Assembly (NCBI GenBank): GCA_963735045.1
Contig: CAVTIZ010000003.1
Span: 124,001-188,000, forward strand
Origin: Salsipaludibacter sp963735045
Lineage (GTDB): Bacteria; Actinomycetota; Nitriliruptoria; Nitriliruptorales; Nitriliruptoraceae
DNA: 64,000 nucleotides
Direction: 5' to 3'
In this document: positions 18,023 through 28,365 of the stretch, piece by piece
Position numbering within the stretch: the first letter of the stretch is position 1
Layout: each line of letters begins with the position of its first letter
Program-made: the position numbers and the translations under genes
The notes under the pieces: generated by a model
What the model saw: only the letters and a program-made list of their open reading frames with translations
Told to the model about the DNA's origin: nothing
The model's database searches: none

Positions 18023-19890
18023 TGGACCGACCGCTCATGCGCCGCCGTACGGGCCCGGGACCAGCCACATGGCTGGTCCTGTCCGTGTTGGTCATCGGTG
18101 CCGGCATCCTGTTGTGGCTCGTCGTCGGGGACGACGACGTGGAGGCCCGCTCCGCCGACCCGCCCGCGACGTCGGCCAGTCCCGACGCCTCGCCGACCGC
18201 CACCGCGTCGGGCTGGGCACCCCCGGTCCTGGTGGCGCCCGACGACGACGTGGTGGACGTCGTCGCCCCGACCGCGGCCGACGTGCCGGGCGCCGTGCTC
18301 GACCTGGTGGTGGAGCGTGCGCCCGTGGTCGTCACCGTGGCGGCGGACTCCGCGGCCGTGGTCGATGCCGCGGCCGTCCTCGCCCTGGACCTGCACGCCC
18401 CGCTGCTGGTCGTGGACGACGAGGCCGCCCCGACCGGGACCGCCACGCCGTCGTCGCCCGCCTCCCCGTCGCCCGCCTCCTCGGCTTCGGCCTCCCCGTC
18501 GTCGGCCTCCCCGTCGTCGGCCTCCCCGTCCCCGTCGACCGCCTCCGGGCTGGATCCGACGGCGACCCCGGCACCAGCGGCCCCGGGTCCGAGTGACCTG
18601 CTCGACGACTGGGACACGACCCAGGTGGTGGCCGTCGGGACCCCGCCAGCCACGACCGCCACCGTGCACGCGATCGGCGTCGAGGTCGTGGCACCGTCGG
18701 CGACCCCCGACGCCGCTGGGACGCCAAGCGAGTCCGCCGGCGCCGACGACGGGCGCGCGGACGTCCGCCTGGTCCCACCCGACATCGTGGAGGCCATGCG
18801 CGCCGACGCGGCGTCGGCCGACGTGGCGGCACCATCCGGCGTGGTGGCCGTGGTGCGTCCACGTGACGACGGCGGTGGTGGCGACGACGAGTTGGACCAT
18901 GCGCTGGAGCTGGTGGGCGGCACCACCGTGGCGTTCACCGGTGACGACCCACGGGCTGACGACGACCTGCGAGCAGGCCTGGCCGACGCGACCACGGTGC
19001 TGCTGGCGGTGCCCGACGACGCCTGGCCGGAGGGGCCGCCGCGCACGACGGTCGAACCCGACTGGGTGGGGCTGTTCCGCACCGCTGCCCATGGCCCGGA
19101 GCTGGTCGGCGGCGGACAGCTGCTGTTCCCCGACCGCACGTTCGTCGCGTCCTACGGCAACCCGGCCGGTGGTGCCCTGGGCGTGCTCGGCGAACGCGAC
19201 CTGGACGGGTCGATCGCCTTCACCCAGGAGCTGGCGGCGGACTACGAGGGCCTGTTCGGGGACTCCCGCGTCCAACCGGCCTTCGAGATCATTGCGACCG
19301 TCGCGTCCTCGGAGCCCGAGGACGGCACCTATTCGCGCAAGGACGACCTGGCGACCATCACCGAGTGGGTGGACGGCGCCACCGAGGCCGGCCTGTACGT
19401 GGTGCTGGACCTGCAACCCGGGCGGGAGGACTTCCTGACCCAGGCCCGTCGGTTGGAGGACCTGCTGGCACGCCCGAACGTGGGCCTGGCCCTGGACCCC
19501 GAGTGGCGGCTGGCCGACGACCAGGTCCACCTCGAGCAGATCGGGTCGGTGACCACCGAGGAGGTCAACGAGGTCAGCACGTGGCTGGCGGAGCTGGTGC
19601 GCGACGAGGTCCTGCCCCAGAAGCTGCTGGTCCTGCACGGGTTCCGGTTGAGCATGCTCAGCGACCGCCAGGACCTGGCTTTCCCGGCCGAGCTCGCCAC
19701 CCTGCTTCACGTCGACGGGCAGGGCCAGCAGGAGCTCAAGGACGAGACCTACGCCTACCTCACGGCCGAGGGACCCGACCAGCTGTGGTGGGGCTGGAAG
19801 AACTTCTTCGACGAGGACTCCCCGACGATCCGTTCGCCCGAGGACACGGCGGCGATCGAACCGACCCCCCACTTCATCTCCTACCAGTGA
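18019..19890 (+). CDS. Large membrane-anchored surface protein, TIM-barrel-like C-terminus
   Basis: The 623-residue product has an N-terminal signal anchor (TWLVLSVLVIGAGILLWLVV, ~17-36). Next is a region with repeated strand-turn units (VVAPDDDVVDVVAP, VVTVAADSAAVVDAAAVL) that recalls cell wall-binding repeat 2 domains. It is interrupted by a Ser/Ala/Pro-rich linker (~145-180). From about residue 360 an enzyme-like domain starts: FVASYGNPAGGALGVL, AFEIIATVASSEPEDG, GLYVVLDLQPGREDFL, VGLALDPEWRL, LLVLHGFRLSML and DQLWWGWKNFF. This order of strands fits a TIM barrel like glycoside hydrolases, but no catalytic pair is certain. Two starts are possible (GTG 18019, ATG 18022). Upstream is a small membrane protein; downstream a Gfo/Idh/MocA gene overlaps by 4 bp. 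Confidence 0.6.
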   Translation: MMDRPLMRRRTGPGPATWLVLSVLVIGAGILLWLVVGDDDVEARSADPPATSASPDASPTATASGWAPPVLVAPDDDVVDVVAPTAADVPGAVLDLVVERAPVVVTVAADSAAVVDAAAVLALDLHAPLLVVDDEAAPTGTATPSSPASPSPASSASASPSSASPSSASPSPSTASGLDPTATPAPAAPGPSDLLDDWDTTQVVAVGTPPATTATVHAIGVEVVAPSATPDAAGTPSESAGADDGRADVRLVPPDIVEAMRADAASADVAAPSGVVAVVRPRDDGGGGDDELDHALELVGGTTVAFTGDDPRADDDLRAGLADATTVLLAVPDDAWPEGPPRTTVEPDWVGLFRTAAHGPELVGGGQLLFPDRTFVASYGNPAGGALGVLGERDLDGSIAFTQELAADYEGLFGDSRVQPAFEIIATVASSEPEDGTYSRKDDLATITEWVDGATEAGLYVVLDLQPGREDFLTQARRLEDLLARPNVGLALDPEWRLADDQVHLEQIGSVTTEEVNEVSTWLAELVRDEVLPQKLLVLHGFRLSMLSDRQDLAFPAELATLLHVDGQGQQELKDETYAYLTAEGPDQLWWGWKNFFDEDSPTIRSPEDTAAIEPTPHFISYQ

Positions 19891-21221
19891 CGCCGGTGAA
19901 CCTGGCCGACCACCCCGGTCGGTCGCTGGACCGGCCACTGACCGTGGCCATCGTGGGTGCGGGGGCGCGAGGTGCGGCCTACGGCGACCTGGTGGGCGCG
20001 GCGGCGGCCCCGGCGCGGGTCGTGGCCGTCGCCGAACCACGCACCCCCGTCCGCGACGACGTCGCCGACCGGTGGGGACTGGCGGCCGACGCGTGCTTCG
20101 CGACCTGGTCGGACCTGGCGGCGGCACCGCGGGTCGCCGACCTCGCCGTGGTCGCGACCCAGGACGCCGACCACGTGGCCGCGGTCGAGGCCCTCGCCGC
20201 CCGGGGCTACGACCTGCTGGTGGAGAAGCCACTGGCGCCGACGGCGGCGGGACTGGACCGCATCCGGCGCGCCGTCGGCGCTGCCGGAGTCACCGTGGCC
20301 GTGTGCCACGTGCTGCGCCACACCGCCTACACGCGCGTCCTGGAGGACCTGCTCGCCGGCGACGCCGTGGGTCGGATCCAGTCCGTGCAGCACCTCGAGC
20401 CGATCGGGTGGGAGCACTTCGCGCACTCCTTCGTCCGGGGCAACTGGCGACGCCGCGACGAGTCGTCGTTCCTGCTGCTGGCCAAGTCCTGCCACGACCT
20501 CGACTGGCTGTGCCACCTGCTCCCGTCCCCACCCACGCGGGTGTCGTCGTTCGGGTCGCGCGGGCACTTCCGGGCCGACCAGGCCCCGGACGGCGCGGCC
20601 TCCCGGTGCCTGGACTGCGAGGTCGAGCCCGACTGCCCGTACTCCGCCCCGCGCCTGTACCGCCGTGGCGTCGCCGACCCCGACTCCACCGCCGGCTACT
20701 TCGCCCGCGTGGCGGTCGGTGGCCTCGACCCCACCACCGAGCGGGTCGAGCACGCCCTGCGGACCGGCCCGTACGGACGCTGTGTGTACGACGCCGACAA
20801 CGACGTCGTGGATCACCAGGTCGTGGCCGTGGAGCATGCCGACGGCGCCACCGTCGCGTTCACCCTGGCGGCCTTCACGCCCCTGGAGCAACGCCGGACC
20901 GCCATCTTCGCCAGCCACGGCCAGGTGGTCGGCGATGGTCGCCACCTGCGTGTGCACGACTTCCGCACCGACACCGTGACCGAACACGACACGGCGACGA
21001 TCGGCTCGCCGGGGAGTGCCGGGGGTGCCTCGGCCGCGGACGGCCACGGGGGCGGGGACCGCGGGCTGGTCGACGCGGTCGTGGGCGCGCTGCACGCCGG
21101 GGACCGGTCCGCGCTGCGCACCGGGCTCGACGAGAGCCTGGTGTCCCACGAGCTCGCGTTCGCGGCCGATCGGGCCCGCATGACCGGGCGGGTGGTGGAA
21201 CTGGGCTCCCTACGCTCGTGA
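19887..21221 (+). CDS. Gfo/Idh/MocA family oxidoreductase
   Basis: The 444-residue protein starts with a Rossmann fold (TVAIVGAGARGAAYGDLV, ~17-34) and the family motif LLVEKPLAPTAAGLDRI, whose Lys is the catalytic EKP lysine. The C-terminal half has the open sheet region with QHLEPIGWEHFAHSFVRGNW, FLLLAKSCHDLDWLCHL and a Cys-rich piece (CLDCEVEPDCPYSAP) typical of the sugar-dehydrogenase/predicted dehydrogenase group that has such a CxxC insert. It is expected to oxidise or reduce a sugar or sugar derivative with NAD(P). The GTG at 19887 overlaps the previous stop, suggesting a shared transcript with the surface protein; a GTG at 19896 is the alternative start. Confidence 0.85.
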   Translation: MTPVNLADHPGRSLDRPLTVAIVGAGARGAAYGDLVGAAAAPARVVAVAEPRTPVRDDVADRWGLAADACFATWSDLAAAPRVADLAVVATQDADHVAAVEALAARGYDLLVEKPLAPTAAGLDRIRRAVGAAGVTVAVCHVLRHTAYTRVLEDLLAGDAVGRIQSVQHLEPIGWEHFAHSFVRGNWRRRDESSFLLLAKSCHDLDWLCHLLPSPPTRVSSFGSRGHFRADQAPDGAASRCLDCEVEPDCPYSAPRLYRRGVADPDSTAGYFARVAVGGLDPTTERVEHALRTGPYGRCVYDADNDVVDHQVVAVEHADGATVAFTLAAFTPLEQRRTAIFASHGQVVGDGRHLRVHDFRTDTVTEHDTATIGSPGSAGGASAADGHGGGDRGLVDAVVGALHAGDRSALRTGLDESLVSHELAFAADRARMTGRVVELGSLRS

Positions 21222-21251
21222 CGTGTCCACGATCGAGGAGCCACCCAGACC

Positions 21252-21950
21252 ATGGCTGACAACCCGCACCAGAACGTCACCTTCCCGAGCAACGGCGGCA
21301 GCGCCCACGGCTACCTCGCCACCCCGGAGTCCGGCTCCGGGCCCGGCGTCATCGTCATCCAGGAGTGGTGGGGGCTGGTCGACCACATCCGCGACGTCAC
21401 CGATCGCTTCGCCGCGGAGGGCTTCGTCGCCCTGGCCCCCGACCTGTACGGCGGGGCGACCACCCACGACGCCGACGAGGCGGGGGAGATGATGCAGGAC
21501 CTGCCGGTGGACCAGGCGGCCCGGGACCTGGGCGGGGCCGTGGACTTCCTGCTGGGCCACGGGGCCGTCACGTCCGACACCGTCGGTGCCGTGGGCTACT
21601 GCATGGGCGGTGGCTTCGTGCTGGTGCTGGCCGCGCAGCAGGGTGACCGGATCGGGGCGGCCGTGCCGTGGTACGGCGTCGGTGGCTACGACCAGGTCGA
21701 CCTGTCGACGGTGACCGCCCCGGTGCAGGGCCACTTCGGGTCCGAGGACGACTTCGCCCCCCCGGAGCAGGTCCGCGACCTGGAGCAGAAGCTGCAGGCG
21801 TCCGGTTCACCCGACGTCGACATCCGGATCCACGAGGGCGCCAAGCACGCCTTCTTCAACGACGAGGACCCCTTCGGCCACTACGACGCCGAGCTTGCCG
21901 CCCAGACGTGGTCCGACGCGGTCGCGTTCCTCCACGACCACGTCGGCTGA
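21252..21950 (+). CDS. Dienelactone hydrolase family protein
   Basis: The 232-residue alpha/beta hydrolase carries the dienelactone hydrolase triad: Cys117 in VGYCMGGGF, Asp in GSEDDFAPP (166/167) and His199 in GAKHAFFND. Glu38 in IQEWWG is the residue that holds the cysteine in its resting state. This cysteine form of the GxSxG motif is characteristic of carboxymethylenebutenolidase-type enzymes. In actinobacteria many members act on other lactones or esters, so the substrate is open. A GAGGAG lies ~12 nt before the ATG. It is 30 bp after the oxidoreductase gene. Confidence 0.9.
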   Translation: MADNPHQNVTFPSNGGSAHGYLATPESGSGPGVIVIQEWWGLVDHIRDVTDRFAAEGFVALAPDLYGGATTHDADEAGEMMQDLPVDQAARDLGGAVDFLLGHGAVTSDTVGAVGYCMGGGFVLVLAAQQGDRIGAAVPWYGVGGYDQVDLSTVTAPVQGHFGSEDDFAPPEQVRDLEQKLQASGSPDVDIRIHEGAKHAFFNDEDPFGHYDAELAAQTWSDAVAFLHDHVG

Positions 21951-21985
21951 GGGTCGGGTCGGGGTCCCTCCGCGTCGGGCGAGGC

Positions 21986-22216
21986 TCAGGCCGGCGGTCC
22001 CGAGGCGGCCTCCGTGGCCGCCTCGTCGTCCCCGTGGTCGTCGTCATCGCCGACCTCGTCGGCATCGTCGTCGGATGAGGACGGCTCGTCGTGGAGCACC
22101 TCGGCCTCCGTCGGCTCACCATCGTCGTCCTCCTCGGTCTGTTCGGGGGCCGGTTCCTCCAGGGGTGCCTGGTCTGCCAGGTCCTCGCCGAAACCCGGTG
22201 CATCCTGCTGGGACAT
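21986..22216 (-). CDS. Small acidic hypothetical protein
   Basis: The 76-residue protein has no predicted fold or membrane helix and is dominated by Asp and Glu (for example TEEDDDGEPTEAEVLHDEPS and DDDADEVGDDDDHGDDE). The ATG at 22216 has GGAGG 7 nt before it, which supports real translation. The start of an upstream TATCGT box near 22250 may be its promoter. It faces the dienelactone hydrolase. Acidic, disordered proteins of this type can be partners of basic or metal-binding proteins, but no role is assigned. Confidence 0.6.
   Translation of the reverse strand: MSQQDAPGFGEDLADQAPLEEPAPEQTEEDDDGEPTEAEVLHDEPSSSDDDADEVGDDDDHGDDEAATEAASGPPA
22001..22025. terminator. Perfect 10-bp hairpin, 3' of dienelactone hydrolase
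   Basis: CGAGGCGGCC at 22001-22010 pairs with GGCCGCCTCG at 22016-22025 around a 5-nt loop. It lies 51 bp after the hydrolase stop and inside the last codons of the facing acidic gene. It can act as a terminator for the forward transcript. Confidence 0.5.
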
Positions 22217-22374
22217 GCCATCCTCCGTGCGTCGTGGTCGGGGTGTGGCCCACGATAGGCCGGGTGGGCGCACCCACCACCCGCCGTCGGGCCGCCACGT
22301 CGACCAGGCCCTAGCCTGCCCGACGAGTCGCCTCGGGCCGGCCGGGGTCGGGACGGCCAGCGATCGGATGGGTC

Positions 22375-23973
<1,599 letters not shown>

Positions 23974-24068
23974 GCCTCGGTCGAGCGGCGGGGTCGGACC
24001 GGGAAGGTTGGCGGCACGTGGTCCGTTGTCGTGCACGACCACCTGCTGTCGACGAAGACGTGTCCCAC

Positions 24069-24770
24069 ATGAGCACCACCGTCACCCGCACCGTCGAGTT
24101 CTTCTTCGATCCCGTGTGCCCGTTCTGCTGGCAGACCTCGAAGTGGTTCCGGCAGGTGTTGCGCCTGACCGACGTGCAGCCGGTGTGGCGCCTCATCAGC
24201 CTGGCCATCCTCAACGAGGACCCCGACGACCCGGACGCGCTCCACGACAGCCACGCCACCGGGCGCGCCCTGCTGCGGGTCGCGGCCGCGACCGGGTCCG
24301 AGCATGGCAACGAGGCCGTCGGTCGGCTCTACGAGGCCATGGGCGAACGCCTGTGGGAGACCGCCCCGGCGGTCGACGGTCCCCTCGACGACGACGAGAA
24401 GTGGCGGGTCGTGACCAAGCACCAGCAGGCCGTGCTCGACGACCTGCCGGCGATCCTGGCGTCGGTCGACCTGCCGACCGGGCTGGTCGAGGCCCAGCAC
24501 GACGGTCGCCACGACACCGAACTGCGGGCCTCGACCGACGAGGCCATGGAGCGGACCGGTGGGGACGTCGGGACCCCGATCCTGTCCTTCGACCCGCCGG
24601 ACGGCCCGGCCTTCTTCGGTCCGGTCATCTCCACCACGCCGTCCGACGACGACGCCGTGGCGTTGTGGGAGGCCGTGACGACGCTGGCCACGTGGCCGTC
24701 GTTCGCCGAGATCAAGCGCTCCCTGCGGGAGCCGATCGACAACGAGTTGTTCCGCACGCTCGGACAGTGA
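24069..24770 (+). CDS. DsbA-family oxidoreductase, Rv2466c/mycothiol-dependent reductase type
   Basis: The 233-residue thioredoxin-fold protein starts with FFFDPVCPFCWQTSKWF, giving the active site CPFC. The block WRLISLAILNED and the long helical insert resemble Rv2466c, the mycothiol-dependent nitroreductase of mycobacteria. The cis-Pro loop is GGDVGTPILSFD. It probably reduces or forms disulfides using mycothiol. The ATG at 24069 is preferred, with a GTG slightly upstream as alternative. It is monocistronic, about 95 bp after the mutase gene. General DsbA-like 2-hydroxychromene isomerase activity is a less likely alternative, because of the CxxC. Confidence 0.82.
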   Translation: MSTTVTRTVEFFFDPVCPFCWQTSKWFRQVLRLTDVQPVWRLISLAILNEDPDDPDALHDSHATGRALLRVAAATGSEHGNEAVGRLYEAMGERLWETAPAVDGPLDDDEKWRVVTKHQQAVLDDLPAILASVDLPTGLVEAQHDGRHDTELRASTDEAMERTGGDVGTPILSFDPPDGPAFFGPVISTTPSDDDAVALWEAVTTLATWPSFAEIKRSLREPIDNELFRTLGQ

Positions 24771-24885
24771 CGGTCGCCACGGCCGCCTGACCGGCCGTCC
24801 GCCGGGTCCCGACCGCCCTGACGGGCGGTGCCTCCCCCGGCCGGACGGGCGACGTCGGCTCGACGGGTCGGAGCCGCCCGCAACC

Positions 24886-24891
24886 TAGGCT
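24886..24891 (+). promoter_or_regulatory. -10 box for a leaderless GTPase transcript
   Basis: TAGGCT lies 6 nt before the ATG at 24898, and no Shine-Dalgarno sequence precedes that ATG. The spacing fits transcription starting at the A of ATG. Confidence 0.5.
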
Positions 24892-24897
24892 GGCCGC

Positions 24898-26637
24898 ATG
24901 TCCGACCCCACCGACCTCGTGGCGGCGGCCACGTCGCTCGGTGCGACCGTGGCTGCGGCGCGCCTGCCCCTCCCGCTGGCGTCGGCGACGCATGCCCGGG
25001 CGGTCCAGGACGAACTGTCCGGCCAGTTCCGCGATCACCTGTTGCCGCGTCTGCGCGACCGGGGTGCACCGCTGCTGGTCGTGGTGGGTGGTTCGACGGG
25101 GGCCGGCAAGTCGACGTTGGTGAACACGCTGGTCGGTGCCGTGGTCAGCCGCACCGGCGTCCTGCGTCCGACCACGAGGTCGCCGGTCCTGGTGCACCAC
25201 CCGATCGACACCGGTGCGTTCCGGTCCGACCGCATCCTGCCCACGATGCGGCGTGCCGTCGCGGCCGACGACCCGGGTGCGGGACCGCCGGCTCGCTCGT
25301 CCGCCGCCTCCGCGGGTGAACCCGTCGACGTCGTCACGCTCGTGGCCACCCCCGAGGTCGGGCCGGGGATCGGGATCCTCGACACGCCCGACATCGACTC
25401 CGTTGCGGCCGCCAACCGGGCCCTGTCCCGCCAACTGCTCGCCGCCGCGGACCTGTGGCTGTTCGTGACGACCCCGGCACGCTACGCCGACGCCGTGCCA
25501 TGGGACCTGCTCCGGGCCGCGGCCGAGCGCGGCACCTCCGTGGCGGTCGTGCTGGACCGGATCGGCGCCGCGGACCGCGACGAGGTCGTGGCCCACCTGC
25601 GCACGATGCTGGACGAGGGCGGGCTGACCCGCGCGTCGCTGCTGGTCGTCGAGGACGTCGCGGTCTCCGACGAGCAGGTCCCGCGACCGGCGATCGCCGA
25701 GGTCGTCGGCTTCCTCGACGAGGTGGCCGGTGACGAGTCCGCACGCCGGGCGGTGGCCGATGCGACCCTGACCGGGGCCCTGGCCAGCGTCCGTGACCGG
25801 GTCGAGGTGGTGCTCGAGGCCGTCGGTGACCAGCAGGAGGCCGTGGACCAGCTGCGAGGACGCGCCGCGGCCGCCCACGAGCAGGCGATCGAGACCGTGC
25901 TGGACGCCCTCGACGACGGACGGGTGCTGCGAGGCGAGGTGCTGGCGCGCTGGCACGACTTCGTCGGGGCCGGCGACCTCCTGCGCTGGCTGGAGGGTGG
26001 GGTCGGGCGCATCCGGGACCGGCTGTCGGCCCTGGTGCGGACCCGGAGCCACCCGGAGGAGCCGCTGACCGACGCGGTCGGTGACGGGCTCACGGCGGTC
26101 ATCGTCGACGCCCTCCAGCGCGCCCGTCGCGACACGATCCGGTCGTGGCAGTCCGCGGCCGGCACCGACCTGGTCGACGACATGGCCCTGGCGGCACCAC
26201 CCGGACTGGCGGGCGAGGCCCGGTCGCTGGTGCAGGGCTGGCAGGACGAGGTCGTGGAGCTGGTCCGGACCCAGTCCGCCGACAAGCGTTCGTCGGCCCG
26301 CCTGGTGGCGCTCGGCCTCAACGGCGCCGCCGCCGCCGTCATGGTGGCCGTGTTCGCCTCCACGGCCGGGTTGACCGGCGCCGAGGTCGGCGTGGCGGCC
26401 GGCACCTCCATCGTCGCCCAGCGACTGCTGGAGGCCGTGCTCGGCGATCAGGCCGTCCGGACCATGACCACGCAGGCCCGGGATGCCCTGGTGCGACGCG
26501 TCCGCCGCCTGGTCGACGACCAGGCGGGGGAGTTCCTCGGGCGCCTCGACGCCCTCGGGCTGGACCCGCAACTGCCCGAGCGGCTGGCCGCCGACGTGGT
26601 CGAACTCGACGTCGCCCGGCGGGACGCCTCGCTGTGA
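24898..26637 (+). CDS. Dynamin-like GTPase (first of a pair)
   Basis: The 579-residue protein has a clear P-loop, GGSTGAGKST (64-73). Switch and G3 region is ILDTPDIDSV. The G4 motif is poor (VLDRIGAAD replaces NKxD), so base specificity is uncertain. The long helical second half has heptad-like stretches (VEVVLEAVGDQQEAVDQL) and one hydrophobic segment (VALGLNGAAAAVMVAVFAS). This layout resembles bacterial dynamin-like proteins such as streptomycete DynA/DynB or mycobacterial IniA, which act at membranes, often in division or stress repair. The next gene encodes a second GTPase, with stop and start overlapping as GTGA. Promoter and start look leaderless. Confidence 0.75.
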   Translation: MSDPTDLVAAATSLGATVAAARLPLPLASATHARAVQDELSGQFRDHLLPRLRDRGAPLLVVVGGSTGAGKSTLVNTLVGAVVSRTGVLRPTTRSPVLVHHPIDTGAFRSDRILPTMRRAVAADDPGAGPPARSSAASAGEPVDVVTLVATPEVGPGIGILDTPDIDSVAAANRALSRQLLAAADLWLFVTTPARYADAVPWDLLRAAAERGTSVAVVLDRIGAADRDEVVAHLRTMLDEGGLTRASLLVVEDVAVSDEQVPRPAIAEVVGFLDEVAGDESARRAVADATLTGALASVRDRVEVVLEAVGDQQEAVDQLRGRAAAAHEQAIETVLDALDDGRVLRGEVLARWHDFVGAGDLLRWLEGGVGRIRDRLSALVRTRSHPEEPLTDAVGDGLTAVIVDALQRARRDTIRSWQSAAGTDLVDDMALAAPPGLAGEARSLVQGWQDEVVELVRTQSADKRSSARLVALGLNGAAAAVMVAVFASTAGLTGAEVGVAAGTSIVAQRLLEAVLGDQAVRTMTTQARDALVRRVRRLVDDQAGEFLGRLDALGLDPQLPERLAADVVELDVARRDASL

Positions 26638-28283
26638 GCGAGACCGCGCCCCTGAGCGACGCCACCGACCCCACCGGTGGTGACCTGCGTCGACGCCTGA
26701 TCGCGGCGCGGTCGCTGGTGGAGGTCGCCGGTCGACGCCTGCCGCCGGAGCAGGCGGCGGCCCTGACCGAGGTGCTGGCACGGGCCCGGGGCCGCCTGGC
26801 GGTCGCCGGCGACCACACCGTGGTCGTGCTCGCGGGACCGACCGGTGTCGGCAAGTCGTCGTTGTTCAACGCCCTGCTGGACGTCGACCTGGCCACCGTC
26901 GGGGTCCGGCGACCGACCACGTCCGAACCGCTGGCGGCGGTCGTGAGCGCCGACCCGGTCGCGGAACTGATGGGCCACCTCGGACTGGTGACGTGGCAGC
27001 ACGTCGCGGTGCAGTCCCGGCCCGGCCTCGACTCGTTGGTGCTGGTCGACCTTCCCGACCACGACTCGGTCGTGTCGGCGCACCGGGACCGGGCCGGCGA
27101 CCTGGTGGCCGTGGCGGACCGGCTCGTGTGGGTCGTGGACCCCGAGAAGTACGCCGATGCCGCCGTCCACGACGACCTGCTGGCCCCGTTGCGGGCCCAC
27201 GCCGGGATCCTGACCGTGGTGTGCAACCGCATCGACCGAGTCCCCCCGGCACAGGCCGAGGAGGTCGTGGGGGACCTGCGACGGTTGCTGGCCGACGACG
27301 GGCTGGCCGGCACCGAGGTGCTGGCGACCTCGACCACGACGGGGGACGGCGTCGAGGACCTGCGCGCCCTGGTCGAGCGCTCGGTGGCCGACCACCAGGC
27401 CGTGGGCGACCGGATCGTGGCCGACCTGCGGTCCCTGGCCGTGGACCTGGCCGACGTCGTCCCGCCCGACGCCGGCAGCGGCCGGTCCGCACGACGTCAC
27501 GACGACGTGGTCGACGCCGCGATGAAGGCGGCCGGTGTCCCGGCCGTGCTCGACGCCGTCGGGGCGACCCACCGCCACCGTGCCCGACGTGCCACGGGCT
27601 GGCTGCCGATCCGACGACTCCAGGCCGCGGGTCGCGACCCCCTGGCACGCCTCGGCCTCGGTCGCAACCGTCCCGGACGGGGTGAGGTGGACGGCGTGGG
27701 GGCGCGCTCGTCCCGGGCGGTGCCGCACGGCGTGGCCACCGCGACGTTGGCCACGGCCGTGCGCGATCGACTCGACGACGTCACGCAGGGCTGGCCGGCC
27801 CGCTGGTCCCAGCCACTGGAGACCCGACTGGACGAGGTCGTCGCCGACCTGCCCGTCCACCTCGACCGTGCGGTCGCCGGCACCGACCTGGAGGACGACC
27901 ACCGACCGGCCTGGTGGTCACTGGCCGGGGGGGTCCAGGCGCTGGTGGCCGTGGCCATGGCCGTCGGGGCCGCCTGGCTGCTCGCGGCGTTCGTCGTGGC
28001 CTGGCTGCAACTGCCGCCCCTGCCCATGCCCGACGTCGCCGCCGGGGTCCCGATCGCCTGGCCCACGGTCCTGCTGCTGGGCGGCATCGTGGTCGGCCTG
28101 GCCGTCGGCGCGTTGTCGGCCCTGGCCGCCAGAGCCGGGGCCACGCGCGCGCGTGCCCGCGTGCGCACCCGCCTCGACGAACGCATCCGCCACGTCGTCG
28201 ACGACGTGCTGGTCGACGCCGTGGAGGCCGAGGGGGCCCGGGCGGCGGCGGCACGCGACCACCTCGAACGCCTGGGCCGGTGA
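26634..28283 (+). CDS. Dynamin-like GTPase (second of a pair)
   Basis: The 549-residue partner has P-loop GPTGVGKSS (68-76), G3 LVDLPDHDSV and a proper G4-like CNRIDRVPP. The middle is helical. Two membrane helices appear near the C-terminus (VAVAMAVGAAWLLAAFVVAW and TVLLLGGIVVGLAVGALSAL), followed by a basic helical tail, so it is anchored in the membrane. It starts on the last codon of the first GTPase gene, a sign that the two act together, perhaps as a heteromer in membrane remodelling. The next gene is lpdA, about 80 bp on, with its own ribosome-binding site. Confidence 0.75.
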   Translation: MSETAPLSDATDPTGGDLRRRLIAARSLVEVAGRRLPPEQAAALTEVLARARGRLAVAGDHTVVVLAGPTGVGKSSLFNALLDVDLATVGVRRPTTSEPLAAVVSADPVAELMGHLGLVTWQHVAVQSRPGLDSLVLVDLPDHDSVVSAHRDRAGDLVAVADRLVWVVDPEKYADAAVHDDLLAPLRAHAGILTVVCNRIDRVPPAQAEEVVGDLRRLLADDGLAGTEVLATSTTTGDGVEDLRALVERSVADHQAVGDRIVADLRSLAVDLADVVPPDAGSGRSARRHDDVVDAAMKAAGVPAVLDAVGATHRHRARRATGWLPIRRLQAAGRDPLARLGLGRNRPGRGEVDGVGARSSRAVPHGVATATLATAVRDRLDDVTQGWPARWSQPLETRLDEVVADLPVHLDRAVAGTDLEDDHRPAWWSLAGGVQALVAVAMAVGAAWLLAAFVVAWLQLPPLPMPDVAAGVPIAWPTVLLLGGIVVGLAVGALSALAARAGATRARARVRTRLDERIRHVVDDVLVDAVEAEGARAAAARDHLERLGR

Positions 28284-28365
28284 CCACGACGGGCCTGGGT
28301 TACGGTGCGACGGTCGTTCCGCGCACCCGCGAGGCGGCCGGTGGGCCGCGACAAGGACGCATCCG

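Noticed and set aside
17611..20232. An 873-codon minus-strand frame
   Set aside because: Arg/Gly/Pro/His-rich low-complexity shadow of the surface protein and sdhB genes, with no recognisable domain.
24712..26781. A 689-codon minus-strand frame opposite the first GTPase
   Set aside because: No motifs; the plus-strand GTPase has P-loop and G3 motif, so this is a shadow.
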